From positions 1 to 12,395 of the forward strand of contig JAEPRB010000584.1 of assembly GCA_016758965.1 (NCBI GenBank): 12,395 nt of DNA. Reading direction: 5' to 3'. Position numbers and translations under genes: made by a program. This document shows, piece by piece, positions 7,870 through 12,395 of this stretch. How positions within the stretch are numbered: the stretch's first letter is position 1; each line of letters opens with the position of its first letter. Origin of the DNA: Circinella minor (Eukaryota > Mucoromycota > Mucoromycetes > Mucorales > Lichtheimiaceae). Below the pieces are notes generated by a model. That model was not told the DNA's origin. It saw only the letters and a program-made list of their open reading frames with translations, and searched no databases.

Positions 7870-10800
7870 TTAGATTAAATGAGTTTTTCCCAACTTCAAC
7901 TCGTTAGGAACAAATCCAACGATCGGGTAATAATATCGGCCATTATGTTCAGCAGATGAAATGTATGCACAATGTCCTTCAATATCTTGAATATGTGTGA
8001 CATATAGTCGACCATTATGTGACTGATGTGATTATGTCCCATATGCAACCCCAGCTTCATTCACTTGTAAATTGGTATAGATTCTGACAAGACATAGAAT
8101 ATGCTCATAATCATCTGAATCACAAAAAGTCAAAAAAAAACATTGTTAGTGAAAAAGTTGCTTACCTCCCCTACCTTACTAATAATATAACCAACGTATG
8201 TTATTGCTATATTTATGAGAAAAAAACATCAATAGTTCGCCATGAAACGACCCCCATTCCAATTGGCTGCGTGATAAGATTGCCGCGCATATACATCGTA
8301 TACTAATGAAAGTTGAACAAAATTGCGGATACGTGCGTTCTTTGGCTCCTTGTTGATTTCACTACTAAATATATTCCCTTGAATATGCAACACAGTTCCA
8401 ACTATAATCTCATCGATAATATGTCCTTGCTCATGAGGGTATTTTCGTGTCCAGTAATTTTGTATAAGATTCTTAAGATTCCAACGATTATAACTGTTGA
8501 GAAGTGATTGATGGACATTAAATATCTGTATTTCATCTGATCCACTACCAAGTTGAAAGATTCTATCATCATTGGGTGCTTGATTAGATTCGGATCCATC
8601 ATCTTCATTTGTCATCGTCATAGCAGCAAGGTCAATTTTTTCTAGGTCACGATAGGCTGCCAGCATAACCATTTGGTTTTGTGCATTCTCTGCGATGGCT
8701 GATTTAGACTTTATCCTACGACTAAGTAATCCCACAGTTCGTTCCATACATCTTGCGCTGTATGCCCGCAAAGGTCCCATATTTTTTATCGTTGTCGTCA
8801 GGTGTTTTGCATATATAGTGTATGTTGACAGTATATGTATTATGAGTCATGTTCAAATAGACAAAGCTGTGCCAAGTAGCAGCACACCTATAATAAGCCA
8901 GAACCCGATTAATAATGCTTGGCATTATAAAAGCTTACATTTTTATATTCCAGGTATGCTACGTTACCTCTCCATTACTTCGATGTCTTCATTATCAATT
9001 TCCCATTTGAGTCCAAGGCTACAAACAGTAATAATTGATATAAATGCTGTAATCGCTTCATCGCTACATGAATCGAGTTTGACAAATGATTCCAAAAGAA
9101 GGGTAGGTCCTATGTATAGTAGCATGTCAATATAATCTACTGCTCTTGCTTGATTAGGTCTGGTGAATACATCTACAGAATTATCTTGTTAATTATCCCC
9201 CAATTATCTGCCAAAGACTTCCGTCATAGCGATTGCTAACTTTTTTAATCCACATACCTGTAAATTTTCCTTCAAATACTGGGGGAAAAGATTTGCTGCA
9301 TGTGTTATGGAATTGATAATTTTTTTTAATCGTTGTACCGCTAAGGGAGAACAGTGTTCCACTTTCACTCTTGGTTAATTTATATAGATGGGGAGCCGTG
9401 TTACAACCAATTGGATGCATTTCATCAATAGGATGGAAAAAGGGTGCATGATAGGTATAAAGTTGAACAAAAGGTATTCGTCCACGTATACCAAGGCCCT
9501 ATTAATTATCAAGTTGGGAATACATTCGAAATTTTTATTGATAAGAAAATAAGTCCATCGTTTTGATGATTCGCTTAGTATTTCATGCTTACCCCTTTTG
9601 CAAACTGTATATGATCACGAATGGCATCATCTGTATCAAGGCTTCCAGGAAAATATCGATCATAACCCGTCCCTCCAATACTTTGTAACCTAGTTGTTTT
9701 TATAATACATATACGGCATCCATATATAGCCATGTGGCCCTCGTGGTTACATAGTGTTGCTGCTGCAGGGATGTCTCCGGTTGCAAATAGAAGATGTGCT
9801 GTAGCATTGATTATTTCATCATCTGTTCTAATCACTTGCATCCCAATTGACTGCAAAGACATAAGCTTATCCATCAGAGGACGTAAAAAAGAATATCCAT
9901 TATAATGTTTAATAGTTCCAGGAATCACGGCAATCTGTAACTTGTTATAGTCCAGGTATCTTTGGTTTATAATATATAGATAGCAAATCAGATAGAAAAT
10001 ATACTTGAGATATACGAATTGATTTTTTATATTGTAGGGGTCCTATTCTTTATTACCTTTCCATGGGTGGGGAGTTTAATATAGTCATATGAATCAACGT
10101 TAAAGAAATATTACAGCGACGAAAAGGTTTAAAGCTGTCCATATAAAGACCTTTCAAGTGGCACTGTTAAGTGTTCAAGAAGTGTGTTTTCCATACTACT
10201 GTATAAAAAAATGTAATTCATATTTTTACATACCTAATGCAATATCATGTTTTCCTGTAAACAAATAATGTTGCCATTTCTATGCTTCTCCATCAAATAT
10301 ATCCTCAAATGGTTTGCTTGCATCCTTTGCCTGACGGTTGGATAAATCCATAAGCTTTTCTCTTGTATAAGGCCGTGCAAGGATCAACGACAACTGTTCT
10401 TGCAAAGAGAGATATTTCATAGTTGCACAGGCTTTTTTTGGTCCATTATTGGCCGATATGACTTCATATCGCGGTTCTTGATACTCGCAACATATAACAT
10501 CTGAGTCATCCATAAACACCATACAACGTTTTATACAGACATCATATATTCGTGGTTTGACAGGGAACATATCAAGAGCTTGTGTCTCAATTAGATACGG
10601 TGAAAGTAAAGAACTATGCACTACATATTTTGGGATGGAGAAATCAATATTATACATCAAACCGTAAACTTATTCTAAATTACAATCGCATAAACAGAAG
10701 AAAAAAAAACTAATTGATATTCCAGATCCTAAAAATACATACCCAAATTTGATTCCCCAAGCAGATCATTAAAAAACTTGACGAGCTCTCGATGCGCTTT

Positions 10801-11337
10801 TCTTGTAATATTATTCGATTTTATAATCTTGTAAAGCTTCACGCTTTGCTTCAGTGCTCTAGTTAAAGATGATATAGGTTTCACAATTTTAAATACGCGT
10901 CGATCTGATGAAGATACTGATCGCTGTATCTGTCCTTGTTGGTCGGACACTTCCTGGAGATATGATGCATCGCTATGGTCGATGGTATCAGTGTTATTGA
11001 AATAAGTTTCAAAGTGCTCATCTTCAGATAATATTGATTCATCTTCTGAAGCATCACTGGGAATATATTCAAGATGATTTTCATTGAAATTTTCTTCATT
11101 ATCTGACTGTCCATCATGTGATGTTTGATCCAGATCACCATAATCGTACTCTGTGTTGTCTTCCCACTGATCGTAATCAAGCAATGCAGGTTGTAGTTGT
11201 GACGCGTCGTTAGTACGTTCATTTGTCGTTTGCGTGTCATTTGAAACTGTTGCGCGCAGCTGTTCATAGCATTGTCTCTTGTGTTCTCGATAATCACGAT
11301 CGGGAACTAATTGATCGCAAAGTTCACAATCTTTCAT
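7870..11337 (-). pseudogene. CACTA/EnSpm (Tnp2/DUF4218)-type transposase gene, multi-exon, inactivated
   Basis: Exons on the minus strand: 11337-10743, 10668-10234, 10150-10057, 9959-9593, 9498-9258, 9184-8968, 8887 to about 8166, 8114-7870. The first six join in phase. The product would cleave and paste DNA in the nucleus. Visible parts: N-terminal C2HC finger (C4, C7, H19, C23); a long acidic stretch (about 45-130); a CIKRC...CCEYQEPRY zinc region; LYMDSFKPF (Asp348); IPG (387-389); TGDIPAAATLCNHEGHMAIY then GCRIC (Asp437 and a Cys/His cluster); PFFHPIDEMH; TVNIHY; and a DUF4218-like GPLRAYSARCMERTVG. Asp348 and Asp437 sit where the first two catalytic acids of CACTA transposases are expected (inference). 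Lesions: TAG at 10282-10280 where Tyr is usual; a one-base frameshift at about 8785-8796 just before the DUF4218 part; TGA at 8231-8229; and TAA in the last exon near 8040. The C-terminal exon joint (intron 8165-8115) does not keep phase, so the 3' model is tentative. No CACTA termini were found. Confidence 0.82.
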
Positions 11338-11483
11338 TTAGAATCAAAGTACAGGTACAGTAATAGAAAAGAAAAGAAAAGAAAAGAAAAATTCCTTTTG
11401 TGGAGACTTTATTATTATTATTTTTATTTCAAACCCCCCCCCCCTTTCTTTTTCACACACCACTTTTAATACAAATAAATAAC
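11338..11483. promoter_or_regulatory. Head-to-head spacer between transposase gene (-) and LINE ORF1 (+), includes LINE 5' leader
   Basis: Only 146 bases separate the two divergent start codons. The spacer holds (GAAAA)5 at 11366-11390, a run of ATT units near 11409-11426, and eleven C residues at 11434-11444. A CT-rich, CACACACC-containing leader then runs into the LINE start codon. The LINE 5' end probably lies somewhere after the GAAAA repeats, but no target duplication can be seen because the other end of the LINE is outside the window. No TATA box is evident for either gene. Confidence 0.45.
11366..11390 (+). repeat. (GAAAA)5 microsatellite
   Basis: Five perfect tandem copies of GAAAA. 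They lie between the transposase start codon and the probable LINE 5' end, 29 bases upstream of the transposase ATG on the minus strand. Confidence 0.9.
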
Positions 11484-12253
11484 ATGGCTCTTCCCGCTAA
11501 AAAACTAGAAACGCCTGTGCGTGAAACAGGCACCGCACCATCTACAACATTTGTCTCCCCTACTCCAGTTCTTACCTGGGCTAGAGTAGTTCAAGCAGAG
11601 CGTGTTTCCTTAGTACATGCTCATCAACAAAATAATGACAAAGACCCCAAGGCAGTTACCTATTATTCCCGTGTATGGCGAGTAGGACGTAACTCTGGCA
11701 GTGTCATTTTCGACATAAGTCCCTGCCCTGGCTTTGTTAATGAGGCTATATCCAAGGCCATGACCATATTTCCCAAGAACCGTGGTATTCTTATTCATCG
11801 CGAAGGAAAACGAGTTCACCTTGAAGTTAACCTAAAAACAGATGAAGAAAGGGCACATGCGCTCTCACAAGGCATTCAATTCTCTTCGTCCATCACTATT
11901 CGTGCTGCCATAGCTTTAGACAAGAACGCCAAAATCCAAAAAGTTCGTCTCTCTAACCTTCCTCTCCTTGATCAAGACGAGTTAGAAAAAGGACTGCGTG
12001 AGACACTTGGGTCTTATGGTGAAATCTTGGATGTTGGGATTAATCGTGATCCTCAAACCAAGGCCTATATGGGCAATGGCTTTGCCGTTCTAGACATTCA
12101 AGAACGTACACATAAAACTTATACAAAACTGGATCACCATGTCCCTTGGTGTGGTGATCGTGATGACCTGATTTATGCTAATTTTGATCAGATGCCATTA
12201 TACTGCTCTCGGTGTCATGAAGCAGGACATGCTCGAGACGTCTGTCCGAGAAG
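11484..12253 (+). CDS. LINE ORF1 (gag-like RNA-binding protein), 5' part, interrupted by a repeat
   Basis: The frame from ATG 11484 is open to the window end (304 codons), but only about the first 257 residues look like ORF1. Seen: a Ser/Thr/Pro-rich N-terminus with TWARVVQAER; a conserved block with YYSRVWRVGR and PKNRGILIHREGKR; an RRM-like segment at about 153-205 (VRLSNLP as RNP2-like, MGNGFAVLDI as RNP1-like); PLYCSRCHEAGHARDVC with a CCHC knuckle (C241, C244, H249, C254). ORF1 proteins coat LINE RNA and accompany it to the integration site. The ORF1 sequence has no stop or frameshift up to CPRS (254-257), so this copy is much younger than the LINE at 5210-6790, and it cannot be the missing 5' part of that copy because the order is wrong. 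At 12254 an ATCCG-rich repeat replaces the expected continuation; the open frame through it is accidental. ORF2 is not in view. Confidence 0.82.
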
Positions 12254-12395
12254 TAGGGTTCTTAGTAGACCGATCCGGATCGGATTGGCACCATTTCGAA
12301 TCCGATCCGTTTTGAAACGGATCGGATTTTCGGAAATCCGGATTGTCCACGGATTAGAGAATTGCAATCCGAATCCGTTTCGTAAAAATCCGGAT
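12254..12395. repeat. Palindrome-dense ATCCGGATCGGAT repeat inserted in LINE ORF1 (runs off the window)
   Basis: It begins TAGGGTTCTT (12254-12263), as at 6791, then consists of alternating GGATCGGATT and AATCCGATCC words. Perfect inverted repeats include 12299-12312 against 12315-12328 (14-bp arms, 2-base spacer), 12276-12286 against 12299-12309 (11-bp arms, 12-base loop), and the uninterrupted palindromes 12270-12283 and 12335-12344. One arm can thus pair with either of two neighbours. No protein is encoded by design, though the ORF1 frame happens to stay open through it. The right end and any target duplication lie beyond the window. Confidence 0.7.

Noticed and set aside
8695..9135. 146-codon open frame on the plus strand
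   Set aside because: It lies antisense to exons 6-7 of the transposase gene, which carry clear family motifs in the other strand, so it is a shadow frame.
11610..11819. 69-codon minus-strand open frame
   Set aside because: It is antisense to the LINE ORF1, whose frame is longer and has a CCHC knuckle and an RRM-like segment.

Overview
The window looks like AT-rich nuclear DNA from an early-diverging fungus. The best fit is Mucoromycota (Mucorales-like). The grounds are many short introns (51-97 nt) with GTAAGT-type donors and CTAA-type branch sites, and three protein families that I recall, without a search, as multi-copy in that group. No bacterial-style operon, RBS, tRNA, rRNA or CRISPR array is visible.

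Layout, left to right. 1-2256: no convincing gene, but a nested pair of TA-flanked, inverted-repeat DNA elements (outer 331-2254, inner 969-2052) whose ends are related to each other. 2898-4916 (+): the only host-type gene that still looks intact. Eight exons assemble into an uninterrupted 509-residue frame; it ends in a nuclear-localisation-like basic cluster and contains a PD...E-type motif. 5210-6790 (+): a decayed 3' part of a LINE retrotransposon (end of the reverse transcriptase plus C-terminal zinc motif). 6791-6908: an ATCCG-rich repeat starting with TAGGGTTCTT. 6909-7851: AT-rich DNA with degenerate CCATGAAAAT-like repeats. 7870-11337 (-): a multi-exon CACTA/EnSpm (Tnp2/DUF4218)-type transposase gene with at least four disabling lesions. 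11338-11483: a short head-to-head spacer with (GAAAA)5 and a C11 run. 11484-12253 (+): ORF1 (gag-like, RRM-like plus CCHC knuckle) of a second LINE. 12254 to the end: a palindrome-dense ATCCGGATCGGAT repeat that again starts with TAGGGTTCTT and cuts into that ORF1.

The region is best read as a transposon graveyard with repeated nesting around one apparently preserved gene of unknown function. The most novel observations are that intact multi-intron gene, the TAGGGTTCTT-bordered ATCCG-rich repeat found inside two LINE copies, and the related nested terminal-inverted-repeat elements. All family names come from recognising motifs by eye; no database search was possible.
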